DNA of 64,000 nucleotides from Bradyrhizobium sp. CCBAU 53338 (GTDB taxonomy: Bacteria > Pseudomonadota > Alphaproteobacteria > Rhizobiales > Xanthobacteraceae): NCBI RefSeq assembly GCF_015291665.1, contig NZ_CP030048.1:4712001-4776000 (forward strand). Direction: 5' to 3'. The notes beneath the pieces were generated by a model. It saw only the letters and a list, made by a program, of their open reading frames with translations, had not been told where the DNA came from and ran no database searches. A program made the translations under genes and the position numbers. This document shows, in pieces, positions 45,632 to 54,947 of this stretch (the first letter of the stretch is position 1; each line of letters starts with the position of its first letter).

Positions 45632-45660
45632 ATAAGAACAAAAAGTGAACATAATGTCAA
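45632..45660 (-). promoter_or_regulatory. Sigma-70-type promoter of the 45299-45607 gene
   Basis: On the minus strand TTGACA (45655-45660) and TCTTAT (45632-45637) are spaced by exactly 17 bases. The -35 is a perfect match and the -10 is partial. The area is unusually AT-rich for this genome and ends 25 bases before the start codon. Confidence 0.55.
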
Positions 45661-45906
45661 CCGCTGCCTGCACGCGCGACGGCGGGGCCTGCTGACAAAT
45701 TAGACAAGAAGCGGCGCCACCTCCGAAGCGCGAGCCTTGGCGCAGGGTCGCAAGATCAGTGCGAGCGGGCGGTCTAACCTCCGGTGCAGCCACCGGATTT
45801 TCCTCGCCGCATCGACGCGCCGGGCGCCATTGCTGCTTCGCAAACCAACTGGCCCAAAATTCGCAACGACTTCGCAAGCTGGCAATGGCGCAGAGCGGAG
45901 AACGTC

Positions 45907-47046
45907 ATGAACGTGCATGCTGCGGGCGATCTCAAGACCACCGGCCTCACCCACCCGAACGGCGCGCCGCTCCGCCTCAACACCAGGGATTTCGTTGCGA
46001 TCGATCGCGACAGGTGCGCGAAATTCGAGGCGACGTATCGTCCGCAAGCGCTCTACAATCGTGCGAATGAAGGCTTTCACGCCAACAACGAAACCTTCCT
46101 GCTCCACGAAGTCGCCACGAACCTGCCGATCTACCGCCCCGACACCGGGCCGACCGATTTCCATCTGCATCTGCCGCCCGGCGGCTTTCAGCTTGTGCTG
46201 GTCACCTCGGGCGCCTTCACCTTCGACTATGACGGGCGCTTCTACAATGTCGGCCCTGGCGCGGTGATGCTGCAAAGCGCGATCGTGCATCGCCAGCTGT
46301 TCTACACGTGGTCGGGTTTGCCAACCGGAGAGAATCTGAAGACGCCGCAGACGGTGGTGCCGGATCCCATCTCGATGGGCTACTCTGGCAAGTTCCTCGA
46401 AGCCTTCATCACCGATCCCACCACCTTTCCGAACCCGACCATCGTCGGCCCCGACCAGATCAACGAAGCCGAGACGCCGCGCGTGGCGTGGAGCCACCCC
46501 TTGCACGATCGCCCGGCCAATGCCGGCTTCTGGCTTCAGGATCCGCTGGCGCTGGATGCGCTGTTCAAGCCGCTCACTGGCGGCACGATCAAATCGGCGC
46601 TGCCGGTCTACGTGCGCGACATCGGCATCGAGGCGCCGAGCGGCCAGCTCGTCACCGGCCACATCATCGCAACCGATCCGCGCGGCCAATCGCTGCTGCC
46701 GAAGAGCTCGTCGGCTTCGGTGGATGCCGCCTCCTTCGCCAACGGCGAGGTCGCGATCTATCGCGTCATTCGCGGCACGGCCGAATTCAAGAACAAGGCG
46801 GGCGGGACCTTTGAGCTCGCGGCCGGCGACGTCGTCACCGCGAGCAAGAGCGCGATCAGCCTCATTGCAGTCGGCGAGAACACCCAGGTCCTGCGGCTCG
46901 GCCTTCTCAAGGGCATCGACAACCTGCGCAGCTGGACGCCGACGCAGCGCGACGAGATCGACGGCCTCGCCGGCCAGATCATCACGCAGAAGGACATTCG
47001 CCCCCTGCGCACCGAGGGCAAGCCGGTCGGATATTTGTACGGGTAG
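45907..47046 (+). CDS. Double-cupin protein, quercetin dioxygenase-like
   Basis: A 379-residue protein from an ATG with GGAG 6 bases upstream; a longer frame to 45784 is unlikely. The first cupin (about residues 65-155) has DFHLHLPPGGFQLV and AIVHRQLF, offering metal-binding histidines. The second (about 255-345) has IYRVIRGTAEFKNKAGG and ELAAGDVV but fewer histidines. Members include quercetinase and homologues acting on aromatic rings. Substrate not established. Convergent with gor, 3 bases apart. Confidence 0.72.
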   Translation: MNVHAAGDLKTTGLTHPNGAPLRLNTRDFVAIDRDRCAKFEATYRPQALYNRANEGFHANNETFLLHEVATNLPIYRPDTGPTDFHLHLPPGGFQLVLVTSGAFTFDYDGRFYNVGPGAVMLQSAIVHRQLFYTWSGLPTGENLKTPQTVVPDPISMGYSGKFLEAFITDPTTFPNPTIVGPDQINEAETPRVAWSHPLHDRPANAGFWLQDPLALDALFKPLTGGTIKSALPVYVRDIGIEAPSGQLVTGHIIATDPRGQSLLPKSSSASVDAASFANGEVAIYRVIRGTAEFKNKAGGTFELAAGDVVTASKSAISLIAVGENTQVLRLGLLKGIDNLRSWTPTQRDEIDGLAGQIITQKDIRPLRTEGKPVGYLYG

Positions 47047-47049
47047 ACG

Positions 47050-48438
47050 CTACTCCGCCGCCTGACGCACGTGGCGCGCGGTCGGGGTGCGCATCGTCAC
47101 CAGCTCTTCGGCCGCGGTCGGATGCAGCGCGATGGTCGCGTCGAAATCGGCTTTGGTCGCCTTCATCTTCACGGCAATCGCGACGACTTGCGTGACCTCG
47201 GCGGCACAGTCGCCGACGATGTGGCAGCCGAGCACGCGGTCGGTCGATCCGTCGACCACGAGCTTCATCAGCACACGGGTGTCGCGGCCGGACATCGTCG
47301 CCTTGATCGGGCGGAACGTCGTCTTGTAGATGTCGACGTGGCTGAACTGCGCGCGTGCTTCAGTCTCGGTCAGGCCAACCGTGCCGACCTCCGGCTGCGA
47401 GAACACCGCGGTCGGGATATGCGAATGATCGACCTGCACCTCGCGCTTGCCGAACACGGTGTCGGCGAAAGCATGGCCCTCGCGGATCGCAACCGGCGTC
47501 AGATTGTGGCGGTGGGTGACGTCGCCGATCGCATAGATGCTGTCGACCGAGCTCTTGGAGAAATGGTCCACCGCGATGCCGCCATTCCTGGGGTTGATGG
47601 CGACGCCGGCCTTCTCCAGGCCGAGATTGGCCACGGCCGGATGGCGCCCGATCGCGAACATCACCTGGTCGGACGCGATGCTCGATCCGTTCGACAGATG
47701 GGTGGTGAATTCCTCGCCGTGGCGATCGACCTTGTTCACCGTGCAGCCGGTGAGGATGGTGATGCCCTGCTTCTCCATCTCGGTTCGGACGTGCGTGCGG
47801 ACGTCCTCGTCGAACCCGCGCAGGATGTTGTCGCCGCGATAGATCACGGTCACGTCGGAGCCGAAGCCGGCGAAGATGCCGGCGAATTCCAGCGCGATAT
47901 AGCCGCCCCCCTGGATCACGATCCGCCGCGGCAGCTTCTTCAGGTGAAACGCCTCGTTGGAGGAGATCACATGCTCGATGCCGGGGATCGCCGCGCCATG
48001 GTTGGGCGCGCCGCCGGTGGCGATGAGAATGTACTTTGCGGTGATCTTCTTGTCGTCCGCGAGCAGGCGGATGGTGTGCTTGTCCTCGATCACCGCGCGG
48101 CTCTTGACGATCTGCGCGCCCGATTTCTCGACGTTCGCGGTGTAGGCCGCCTCCAGCCGCGCGATTTCCTTGTCCTTGTTGGCGATCAGGGTCGGCCAGT
48201 CGAAGGTCGCGGGTGGAACGGTCCAGCCGAAACCGGCGGCGTCCTCGAGCTCGTGACGAACATGCGAGCCGATCACGAACAGCTTCTTGGGCACGCAGCC
48301 GCGGATCACGCAGGTGCCGCCCATGCGGTACTCTTCCGCGATCATCACGCGGGCGCCGTAACCGGCCGCGATGCGGGCGGCACGCACGCCGCCCGAACCG
48401 CCACCGATGACGAAGAGGTCGACGTCGAATTCAGCCAT
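47050..48438 (-). CDS. gor: Glutathione-disulfide reductase
   Basis: A 462-residue flavoenzyme that reduces oxidised glutathione with NADPH. The FAD loop is IGGGSGGVRAARIA, the redox disulfide is GGTCVIRGCVPKKLF, and the C-terminal catalytic base is in TIALHPTAAEELVTM. The NADPH site IQGGGYIALEFAGIFAG follows in the middle. GGAG lies 6 bases before the ATG. It is downstream of the DUF2059 and rpiA genes on the same strand. Confidence 0.94.
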   Translation of the reverse strand: MAEFDVDLFVIGGGSGGVRAARIAAGYGARVMIAEEYRMGGTCVIRGCVPKKLFVIGSHVRHELEDAAGFGWTVPPATFDWPTLIANKDKEIARLEAAYTANVEKSGAQIVKSRAVIEDKHTIRLLADDKKITAKYILIATGGAPNHGAAIPGIEHVISSNEAFHLKKLPRRIVIQGGGYIALEFAGIFAGFGSDVTVIYRGDNILRGFDEDVRTHVRTEMEKQGITILTGCTVNKVDRHGEEFTTHLSNGSSIASDQVMFAIGRHPAVANLGLEKAGVAINPRNGGIAVDHFSKSSVDSIYAIGDVTHRHNLTPVAIREGHAFADTVFGKREVQVDHSHIPTAVFSQPEVGTVGLTETEARAQFSHVDIYKTTFRPIKATMSGRDTRVLMKLVVDGSTDRVLGCHIVGDCAAEVTQVVAIAVKMKATKADFDATIALHPTAAEELVTMRTPTARHVRQAAE

Positions 48439-48493
48439 TGTCCACTCCGACCTCTCCTAGAACATGATCCGGATTCCGATCAGATAGGTACTG

Positions 48494-49015
48494 TCAGATT
48501 TCCTTGCCACGCTTCTTCATCTCGGCGCGGAACGCGCTTGCGACGACCTCGGAGAAGTTCCGTGCCCAATCGTTCATGACCTGCACGCTGAGGTTGATGG
48601 CCTTGGGCTCGTTGGCGATCAGCTTCTGGCCGAGCGGCGACTTGTAGAACGTGACGAGATCCTTCAACTCCTGCTCGGTGAACTCGCCGGCATAGACCCC
48701 CACCATCCCCTCGCCGATCTCCTGCTCGCGGCCGGCAAGCTGCTTGGCGATCACAGGGGCGAGCTCGTTGAGATCCTTCTGGTAGTTGAGGTTCTGCCCG
48801 ATCAGCGTGGTCTTGACCTTGTCCACGATGGCCGGCACGGCGTTGGCGTACATCCCGGCTGCATTCTTCAGCTGCAGGATCTCCTTCGCCGCCGCGATCG
48901 CCCCCGGAGAGGGTGCCTGCGGGGCCGGCTGCTGCTGAGCGGCTGCAGGCACTGCCGCCAGTGCCAGCGTGAAGGCGAGGCACACGGCGGGCACGATCTT
49001 CGAAACGCTCTTCAT
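48494..49015 (-). CDS. DUF2059 secreted protein
   Basis: A 173-residue protein with a signal peptide (hydrophobic about 7-22, cut near AAAQQ). A QQPAPQAPSPG linker precedes the DUF2059 part with the typical ELKDLVTFYKSPLGQKL. Family members are periplasmic and of unknown role. It starts 2 bases after the rpiA stop, so they are one transcript; gor follows 55 bases later. The gap to gor holds a possible degenerate half of the GCATGATCCGGA repeat. Confidence 0.88.
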   Translation of the reverse strand: MKSVSKIVPAVCLAFTLALAAVPAAAQQQPAPQAPSPGAIAAAKEILQLKNAAGMYANAVPAIVDKVKTTLIGQNLNYQKDLNELAPVIAKQLAGREQEIGEGMVGVYAGEFTEQELKDLVTFYKSPLGQKLIANEPKAINLSVQVMNDWARNFSEVVASAFRAEMKKRGKEI

Positions 49016-49017
49016 TC

Positions 49018-49737
49018 CTAGTCTCCTTTCGGCTTACGCCGTTCAATCACGCGAATTCCCTCGCCACCCGCCAAAACGGCCGAGCTGGCCAAGCCGATGA
49101 ACAACCCGTGCTCGACCACGCCGGGGATCGTACTCAATGCCCTGGCGAGGTTGGGCGGATCCGCAATGCACCCGAGCCGGGCATCGACGATCCAGTGGCC
49201 GCCATCGGTGACGAAAACGTGGCCATCCCCGCCCCCGCCCTTGGCCTTGCGGACCGCCATTTGCCCGGAAACGCCGCATTCCGCAAATGCCTTCTCGATG
49301 GCCCGGCGGGTCGCGCCGAGCCCGAACGGGATCACCTCGATTGGCAGCGGAAAACTGCCGAGCGTCGGCACCCATTTGGTGTCGTCGGCAATGACGATCA
49401 TGCGATCCGAGGCGGCTGCCACGATCTTCTCGCGCAGCAAGGCACCGCCACCGCCCTTGATCAGATTGAGCTCCGGATCGATCTCGTCGGCACCGTCGAC
49501 GGTGATGTCGAGATGGTCGATCTCATCGAGCGTCGTCAGGGGCACGCCGCAGCGCTCCGCGTCGGCGCGCGTCGCCTCGGAGGTCGGCACGCCGATCACC
49601 TTGAGGCCGGCGGCGACGCGCTCGCCAAGCAGCTCGACGAAATGCTTGGCGGTCGAGCCGGTCCCGAGGCCGAGTTGCATGCCGTCGCGCACCTCTTCCA
49701 GGGCGCGGGCCGCAGCCTGCCGCTTCAACTGGTCCAT
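49018..49737 (-). CDS. rpiA: Ribose-5-phosphate isomerase A
   Basis: A 239-residue enzyme interconverting ribose 5-phosphate and ribulose 5-phosphate in the pentose phosphate pathway. The phosphate loop is [12 protein letters not shown], the catalytic residues lie in [11 protein letters not shown] and [13 protein letters not shown]. The start is the ATG at 49737 or a GTG two codons upstream. It heads a cluster with DUF2059 and gor and is divergent from gph. RpiA and NADPH supply for Gor fit together physiologically. Confidence 0.94.
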   Translation of the reverse strand: MDQLKRQAAARALEEVRDGMQLGLGTGSTAKHFVELLGERVAAGLKVIGVPTSEATRADAERCGVPLTTLDEIDHLDITVDGADEIDPELNLIKGGGGALLREKIVAAASDRMIVIADDTKWVPTLGSFPLPIEVIPFGLGATRRAIEKAFAECGVSGQMAVRKAKGGGGDGHVFVTDGGHWIVDARLGCIADPPNLARALSTIPGVVEHGLFIGLASSAVLAGGEGIRVIERRKPKGD

Positions 49738-49905
49738 ATCCACGTCTTTGCGCCCCGCCTCTAAGGAGTGCTGCCGATGATGTCGCTCGCGGCGGCCTAT
49801 GTAGCCTCGTTTCTCCCCCGAGAACAGGTCTGGGAACAGGCCTATAAGGTGATCTTATGGGCCCTCCCCTTGCGCCGGCCCGGCCGGCCCGATAGCGCTT
49901 TTGGC

Positions 49906-50580
49906 ATGACCTCCCCCTACACCCTCGTCTTCGATCTCGACGGCACGCTTGTGGATACGGCGCCCGACCTGATCACCGCGCTGAATCACGTGCTCGACCG
50001 TGAGGGCCTGCCGCCGGTTCCGATGGCTTCGGCTCGCAACATGATCGGCGCCGGCGCCCGCAAGCTGATCGAGCGGGGTCTGGAGGCCGAGGGCCGCACC
50101 GTCAGCGTGGCCGACATGGACCGGATGACGGCGGATTTCATCGCCTATTATGCCGACCACATCGCGGTCGAATCCCGTCCCTTCGAGGGGCTGCTGGATG
50201 CGCTCGATCTTTTTGCGGCCCAGGGCCATCGCCTCGCGGTCTGCACCAACAAGCTCGAATGGCTGTCCAAGCGGCTGCTGGATCAGCTCGACCTGACCAG
50301 GCGTTTCGCGGCGATCTGCGGCGCCGATACGTTCGGGGTGCAGAAGCCAGATCCGACCATTTTCCGCCAGACCGTGGCGCGGGCCGGCGGCGAGGTCAAA
50401 GCCAGCATCATGGTCGGCGATGCCGGAACTGATGTCGGGGTGGCCCGGCGCGCCGGGGTTCCCGTGATCGGCGTCAGTTTCGGCTACACGGACGTGCCGA
50501 TCGCCGATCTGAAACCTGATAGGCTGATCCATCATATGCGTGACCTGCCGGATGCCGCCCACAGCCTGATGAGCGCCTAA
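49906..50580 (+). CDS. gph: Phosphoglycolate phosphatase (HAD family)
   Basis: A 224-residue HAD hydrolase. Motif I is VFDLDGTLVDTAPD, motif II is in AVCTNKLEW, and motifs III and IV are VQKPDP and MVGDAGTDVGVARRAG. It removes phosphate from 2-phosphoglycolate made by Rubisco oxygenation or DNA repair. I used the ATG at 49906; the upstream in-frame part has no homologous look. Divergent from rpiA, with about 168 bases between. Confidence 0.91.
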   Translation: MTSPYTLVFDLDGTLVDTAPDLITALNHVLDREGLPPVPMASARNMIGAGARKLIERGLEAEGRTVSVADMDRMTADFIAYYADHIAVESRPFEGLLDALDLFAAQGHRLAVCTNKLEWLSKRLLDQLDLTRRFAAICGADTFGVQKPDPTIFRQTVARAGGEVKASIMVGDAGTDVGVARRAGVPVIGVSFGYTDVPIADLKPDRLIHHMRDLPDAAHSLMSA

Positions 50581-50630
50581 ACGTCGGGCAAGGCCCTGAA
50601 ATGGCTACTCTATCCCCGTGGAACCCCGCG

Positions 50631-50646
50631 TTAACCATCTATTAAC
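50631..50646. promoter_or_regulatory. CtrA-type binding box
   Basis: TTAA at 50631-50634, seven bases, then TTAAC at 50642-50646, a match to the full CtrA consensus TTAA-N7-TTAAC. It lies 92 bases upstream of the lipoprotein start. CtrA is the cell-cycle regulator of alphaproteobacteria, so the downstream gene may be expressed with division or polar growth. Confidence 0.6.
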
Positions 50647-50738
50647 TATGCGCTTTCCGCCGGTTGCTTGCCCCCGGCGACGCCCCTAAGGTCCCGACGG
50701 GGTTATGTGGCGGTTCGTCGCAGTTAGAGTGGATGGTC

Positions 50739-51218
50739 ATGCGTCGTGTCATCGCGATTGCGTTAGCGGGGGCGAGCCTTGGTGGCTGCTCCTCGATGTC
50801 TTGGGACATGTTCAAATCGGCGCCGCCGACCGTCCAGGTCCGGCTCGAATCCAATCCCCCGGGGGCTGACGCCACGACCTCGCTGGGCGGCGGCTGCAAG
50901 ACACCTTGCTCCGTCTCTGTTCCTGCCCCTGACGCGCCGTTCACGGTCTCGTACGCGCTTCTCAAGTACCAGCCGACCACCGTGCCGGTGAACGTGATCA
51001 AGAATCCCGGCAATTTCACCACGCCTGCGACGGTCACCACCGACCCGAATCCGGTGTTCGCGGAGCTTGCGCCGGTTGTGCCGCCCAAGCCCGTGAAGAA
51101 GAAGCCGCACCGGCCGAAGAAGCCGAAACCGGCCGCAGCCGCGCCCGCTGCAGCGCCAGCCGATGCCGCGGCGCCCGCAGGCTCGCCGTTCCCCGATCCC
51201 AACGCGGGCAAGCGCTGA
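50739..51218 (+). CDS. PEGA-like lipoprotein
   Basis: A 159-residue protein with a lipoprotein signal: hydrophobic residues then the lipobox SLGGC with cysteine near residue 17. After a short linker, VQVRLESNPPGADATTS and CKTPCSVSVPAPD match the PEGA domain, a small beta fold of surface proteins. The C-terminal third is rich in Ala, Pro and Lys and could cross the peptidoglycan. A CtrA-type box lies upstream. The ATG at 50733 is an alternative start. Confidence 0.78.
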   Translation: MRRVIAIALAGASLGGCSSMSWDMFKSAPPTVQVRLESNPPGADATTSLGGGCKTPCSVSVPAPDAPFTVSYALLKYQPTTVPVNVIKNPGNFTTPATVTTDPNPVFAELAPVVPPKPVKKKPHRPKKPKPAAAAPAAAPADAAAPAGSPFPDPNAGKR

Positions 51219-51337
51219 TCCGGGCGTCAATCTAGGTATACCACCCGATTGTCTCAGCCGCGTCCGATGCTTAGATTGCTTCCAAGCACCGCTGAAGCAA
51301 ACGTGCGCCCGTCGCCGTAAGTGACAAGGCATTTGGT

Positions 51338-52372
51338 ATGAACGGACCTATTGCGAGCCCCCTCGCCGCGTTGTCGAGCGCCATGACCGATCCCTTCGGG
51401 CGGACAATCTCTTACTTGCGCGTCTCCGTCACCGACCGCTGCGACCTGCGCTGCTTCTATTGCATGTCGGAAGACATGACGTTCCTGCCCAAGGCCGACC
51501 TGCTGACGCTCGAGGAACTCGACCGGCTCTGCTCGGCCTTCATCGCCAAGGGCGTGAAGAAGCTGCGACTGACCGGCGGCGAGCCGCTGGTCCGGCGCAA
51601 CGTGATGTCGCTGGTGCGCTCGCTGTCGCGCCACCTCCAGAGCGGCGCGCTGAACGAGCTGACGCTGACCACCAACGGAACGCAGCTCGCAAAGCACGCG
51701 CAAGAGCTCGCCGATTGCGGCGTCCGTCGCATCAATGTCTCGCTCGACACGCTCGATCCCAGGAAGTTTCGCGAGATCACGCGCTGGGGCGAGATCGACA
51801 AGGTGCTGGAAGGCATCGAGGCCGCGCGCGCCGCGGGCCTTGCCGTGAAGATCAACGCGGTCGCACTGAAGAACCTCAACGAGGACGAGCTCCCCGATCT
51901 CCTGCGCTGGGCCCATGGCAAGAACATGGGCCTCACCCTGATCGAGGTGATGCCGATGGGCGAGATCGGCGCGGGCCGCATCGACCAATATCTGCCGCTG
52001 TCACTGGTGCGCGCGCGCCTCGCCCAGCAGTTCACGCTGACGGATCTCGCCGAGAGCACCGGCGGGCCGGCGCGCTATGTCAGCGTCGCCGAGACCGGCG
52101 GCAAGCTCGGCTTCATCACGCCGATGACGCATAATTTCTGCGAATCCTGCAACCGGGTGCGCATCACCTGCACGGGCACGCTGCACACCTGCCTCGGCCA
52201 CGAGGACGCCTCCGATCTGCGCAAGCCGCTACGCGCATCGGACGACGATGAGCTGCTCGCGGCGGCGATCGACCGCGCCATCGGGCTGAAGCCCAAGGGC
52301 CACGATTTCATCATCGACCGACGTCACGACCGCCCCAGCGTGTCCAGGCACATGAGCGTCACCGGCGGTTGA
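51338..52372 (+). CDS. moaA: GTP 3',8-cyclase MoaA
   Basis: A 344-residue radical SAM enzyme that starts molybdenum cofactor synthesis by converting GTP to cyclic dehydro-GTP. The N-terminal cluster is [15 protein letters not shown] and the C-terminal cluster is in [19 protein letters not shown]. The protein ends in MSVTGG, the GG tail needed for MoaC action. AAGG lies 8 bases before the ATG; ATG at 51383 is possible. No other moa genes are near. Confidence 0.95.
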   Translation: MNGPIASPLAALSSAMTDPFGRTISYLRVSVTDRCDLRCFYCMSEDMTFLPKADLLTLEELDRLCSAFIAKGVKKLRLTGGEPLVRRNVMSLVRSLSRHLQSGALNELTLTTNGTQLAKHAQELADCGVRRINVSLDTLDPRKFREITRWGEIDKVLEGIEAARAAGLAVKINAVALKNLNEDELPDLLRWAHGKNMGLTLIEVMPMGEIGAGRIDQYLPLSLVRARLAQQFTLTDLAESTGGPARYVSVAETGGKLGFITPMTHNFCESCNRVRITCTGTLHTCLGHEDASDLRKPLRASDDDELLAAAIDRAIGLKPKGHDFIIDRRHDRPSVSRHMSVTGG

Positions 52373-52543
52373 GGAATGGACCGGCTGCGGCACTATTCCC
52401 CTTAGATATCAACAAACTTCCGATTGACTGCCGGCACGCCCGCTGGTTTGGTGCGCCAGCCTCATGCCTGCGCGGCGAGACAAGCCACGCGCCCCTTCGG
52501 CGCAGTCAAGACGGCTGGGGCACCATCGGGGGAGGACCTATCT

Positions 52544-53125
52544 TTGCAAGCGCTCCTTAAGCTGAGCAGTGGGATCGACGCGTTCACGCGCTGGACGGGC
52601 AAGCGTCTGGCCTGGATGATCGTCCTGGCCGTCGTTGTCTCGGCGCTCAATGCGATCGTGCGGAAGGTATTCGATACGTCCTCCAATTCATGGCTCGAGC
52701 TGCAGTGGGTGCTTTTCAGCATCGTATTCCTGCTCTGCTCGCCATGGACGTTGCTCGACAATGAGCACATCCGCATCGACATCGTGAACAACACGTTGCC
52801 CAAGAAAGTCCGCAGCATGATCGACGTGATCGGTCATCTGTTCTTTCTCATTCCGCTGTGCATCGTCATGATCGCTACCGGCGTACCGTTCTTCGAGCGA
52901 TCGTTCCATATCAACGAGCAGTCGGGCAACGCAGGCGGCCTGCCGCAATGGCCCACCAAATCCCTGATCATGATCGGGTTCGCGTTCCTGCTCGTTCAGG
53001 GCGTCTCCGAGCTGATCAAGCGGATCGCGATCATGCGCGGGTTGATTCCCGATCCTCACGAGTCCCAGGTCTCGGCGATCGAGGCGGAAGTCGAGCATCT
53101 CGTCGAAGCGATCGAGAAGAAATAG
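52544..53125 (+). CDS. dctQ: TRAP transporter small permease (DctQ)
   Basis: A 193-residue four-helix membrane protein. I chose the TTG at 52544 because GGAGG sits 8 bases before it; a longer frame from 52424 has no site and no conserved look. WLELQWVLFSIVFLLCSPWTL and EHIRIDIV are family marks. The DctM gene starts 26 bases later. No DctP is adjacent; one is cut by the right edge of the window, 9 kb away. Confidence 0.87.
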   Translation: MQALLKLSSGIDAFTRWTGKRLAWMIVLAVVVSALNAIVRKVFDTSSNSWLELQWVLFSIVFLLCSPWTLLDNEHIRIDIVNNTLPKKVRSMIDVIGHLFFLIPLCIVMIATGVPFFERSFHINEQSGNAGGLPQWPTKSLIMIGFAFLLVQGVSELIKRIAIMRGLIPDPHESQVSAIEAEVEHLVEAIEKK

Positions 53126-53151
53126 CCGTTGGCGACGGCTCAGGGGGAATC

Positions 53152-54807
53152 ATGACCGCATTCATCATCGCCAATCTGGCGCCCATCATGTTCGCGACGC
53201 TCGTCGTCGTGCTGCTGCTCGGCTATCCCGCGGCATTTTCGCTGGGCGCTGTCGGGCTTTTCTATGCCGTGGTCGGAATCGAGCTCGGCGAATTCCGCCC
53301 CGACTTCCTCAACGCGCTTCCCGAGCGCGTCTACGGCGTGATGAACAACGACACGCTGCTCGCCATTCCCTTCTTCACCTTCATGGGACTGGTACTGGAG
53401 CGGTCGGGCATGGCCGAGGATCTGCTCGACACCATCGGACAGCTGTTCGGAACCATCCGCGGCGGTCTCGCCTACGCGGTTGTGTTCGTCGGCGCCCTTC
53501 TTGCGGCAACGACAGGCGTCGTCGCCGCTTCCGTGATCTCGATGGGGTTGATCTCGCTGCCAATCATGCTGCGCTACGGTTACGACCGGCGCATGGCGAC
53601 CGGCATCATCGCTGCATCGGGTACGCTCGCGCAGATCATTCCACCCTCGCTCGTGCTGATCGTGATGGCCGACCAGCTCGGCAAATCCGTCGGCGACATG
53701 TACGAGGGCGCCTTCATTCCGGGGCTGGTGCTCGCGGGTCTCTACGCGGGCTATGCTTTCCTCGTCAGCATGATCTTCCCGAAAGCCGCGCCGGGCCTGC
53801 CGAAGGAGGCCATCGGCTTCCGCGAAGATAATGGCAGCCGTGGGCTGGGCTCGCTCGGCGTGCTCTTCATCGCGAGCTGCGTGTTCGGCTGGCTCATGAT
53901 GCGCAATTCGGAGACGCACGGTGCCGACTTCGTCGTGCTCAGCATGTTCAACGGCATCATCTTCGCGTTCGTCGTCGCGGTGCTGAACTGGGCCATCCAC
54001 AAGTTCACCGGCTTCCGTTTCCTCTCGAAGATGGCCCAGCAGACCACCTTCGTCATGGTGCCGCCGCTGTTCCTGATCTTCCTGGTGCTCGGCACCATCT
54101 TCATCGGCCTTGCGACGCCGACGGAAGGTGGCGCGATGGGCGCGGCCGGCGCCCTCATCCTCGGCGCGGCGAAACGGCGGCTGAGCTGGGACCTGGTCCG
54201 GCAAGCGACGGAATCGACCGCCAAGCTGTCGGCGTTCGTGGTGTTCATCCTGGTCGGCGCCCGCGTGTTCTCGCTCACCTTCTACGGCGTCAACGGGCAC
54301 GTCTGGGTCGAGCATCTGCTCACCTCCCTGCCCGGCGGCCAGGTCGGCTTCCTGATCTTCGTCAACGCGTTCGTGTTCGTGCTGGCCTTCTTCCTCGACT
54401 TCTTCGAGCTGGCCTTCATCGTGATCCCGCTGCTGGGGCCTGCTGCCGAGCACCTGGGCATCGACCTGATCTGGTTCGGCGTCATCCTCGGCGTCAATAT
54501 GCAGACCTCGTTCATGCATCCGCCCTTTGGCTTCGCCTTGTTCTACCTCAGATCAGTCGCACCCAAGGAGCGATACACCGATCGCGTCACCGGCAAGAGG
54601 ATGGATCCGGTCACGACGGGGCAGATCTATTGGGGCGCAGTGCCGTTCGTCGTCATCCAGGTCATCATGGTCGCTCTGGTGATCGCGTTCCCGTCGATGG
54701 TCATGCATTACAAGGGCGCCCAGTCGAACATCGATCCGAACTCCGTCAAGATCGAGGTGCCGCAGATCGAGTTGCCGCCACTCGATTTCGGTCCGCCGCA
54801 GAAGTAG
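53152..54807 (+). CDS. dctM: TRAP transporter large permease (DctM)
   Basis: A 551-residue protein of about 12-14 helices that carries the substrate with sodium. MNNDTLLAIPFFTFMGLVLE, ASGTLAQIIPPSLVLIVMAD, IGLATPTEGGAMGAAGALIL and GVNMQTSFMHPPFGFALFYL are the standard motifs. It is longer than usual by about 100 residues, through an insert near residues 230-300 and a C-terminal tail. AGGGGGA lies 3-4 bases before the ATG. It works with DctQ and a separate binding protein. Confidence 0.92.
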   Translation: MTAFIIANLAPIMFATLVVVLLLGYPAAFSLGAVGLFYAVVGIELGEFRPDFLNALPERVYGVMNNDTLLAIPFFTFMGLVLERSGMAEDLLDTIGQLFGTIRGGLAYAVVFVGALLAATTGVVAASVISMGLISLPIMLRYGYDRRMATGIIAASGTLAQIIPPSLVLIVMADQLGKSVGDMYEGAFIPGLVLAGLYAGYAFLVSMIFPKAAPGLPKEAIGFREDNGSRGLGSLGVLFIASCVFGWLMMRNSETHGADFVVLSMFNGIIFAFVVAVLNWAIHKFTGFRFLSKMAQQTTFVMVPPLFLIFLVLGTIFIGLATPTEGGAMGAAGALILGAAKRRLSWDLVRQATESTAKLSAFVVFILVGARVFSLTFYGVNGHVWVEHLLTSLPGGQVGFLIFVNAFVFVLAFFLDFFELAFIVIPLLGPAAEHLGIDLIWFGVILGVNMQTSFMHPPFGFALFYLRSVAPKERYTDRVTGKRMDPVTTGQIYWGAVPFVVIQVIMVALVIAFPSMVMHYKGAQSNIDPNSVKIEVPQIELPPLDFGPPQK

Positions 54808-54845
54808 CCGTCACTTTTCCCTCCCTAGTGGGAGTAGATGGCATG

Positions 54846-54896
54846 GGCGGCCTTCGGCCGCCGTTCTCGAGAAAGCCGAAGCGAAGCTTCGGCTTT
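54846..54896. terminator. Double hairpin, likely bidirectional terminator
   Basis: Two adjacent perfect hairpins: GGCGGCC/GGCCGCC with a TTC loop at 54846-54862, and AAAGCCGAAGC/GCTTCGGCTTT with a GAA loop at 54872-54896. They fill the gap between dctM and the convergent histidine kinase. The second ends in TTT on one strand and AAA on the other, so it could stop transcription in both directions. Confidence 0.72.
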
Positions 54897-54947
54897 GGCG
54901 CCGGATGAAGGGTGCCCTCCGCGCATTCAACCCTCAGTCGGCTTGCC

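Noticed and set aside
53140..54519. A 459-residue minus-strand frame
   Set aside because: It is antisense to dctM; composition is that of a shadow.
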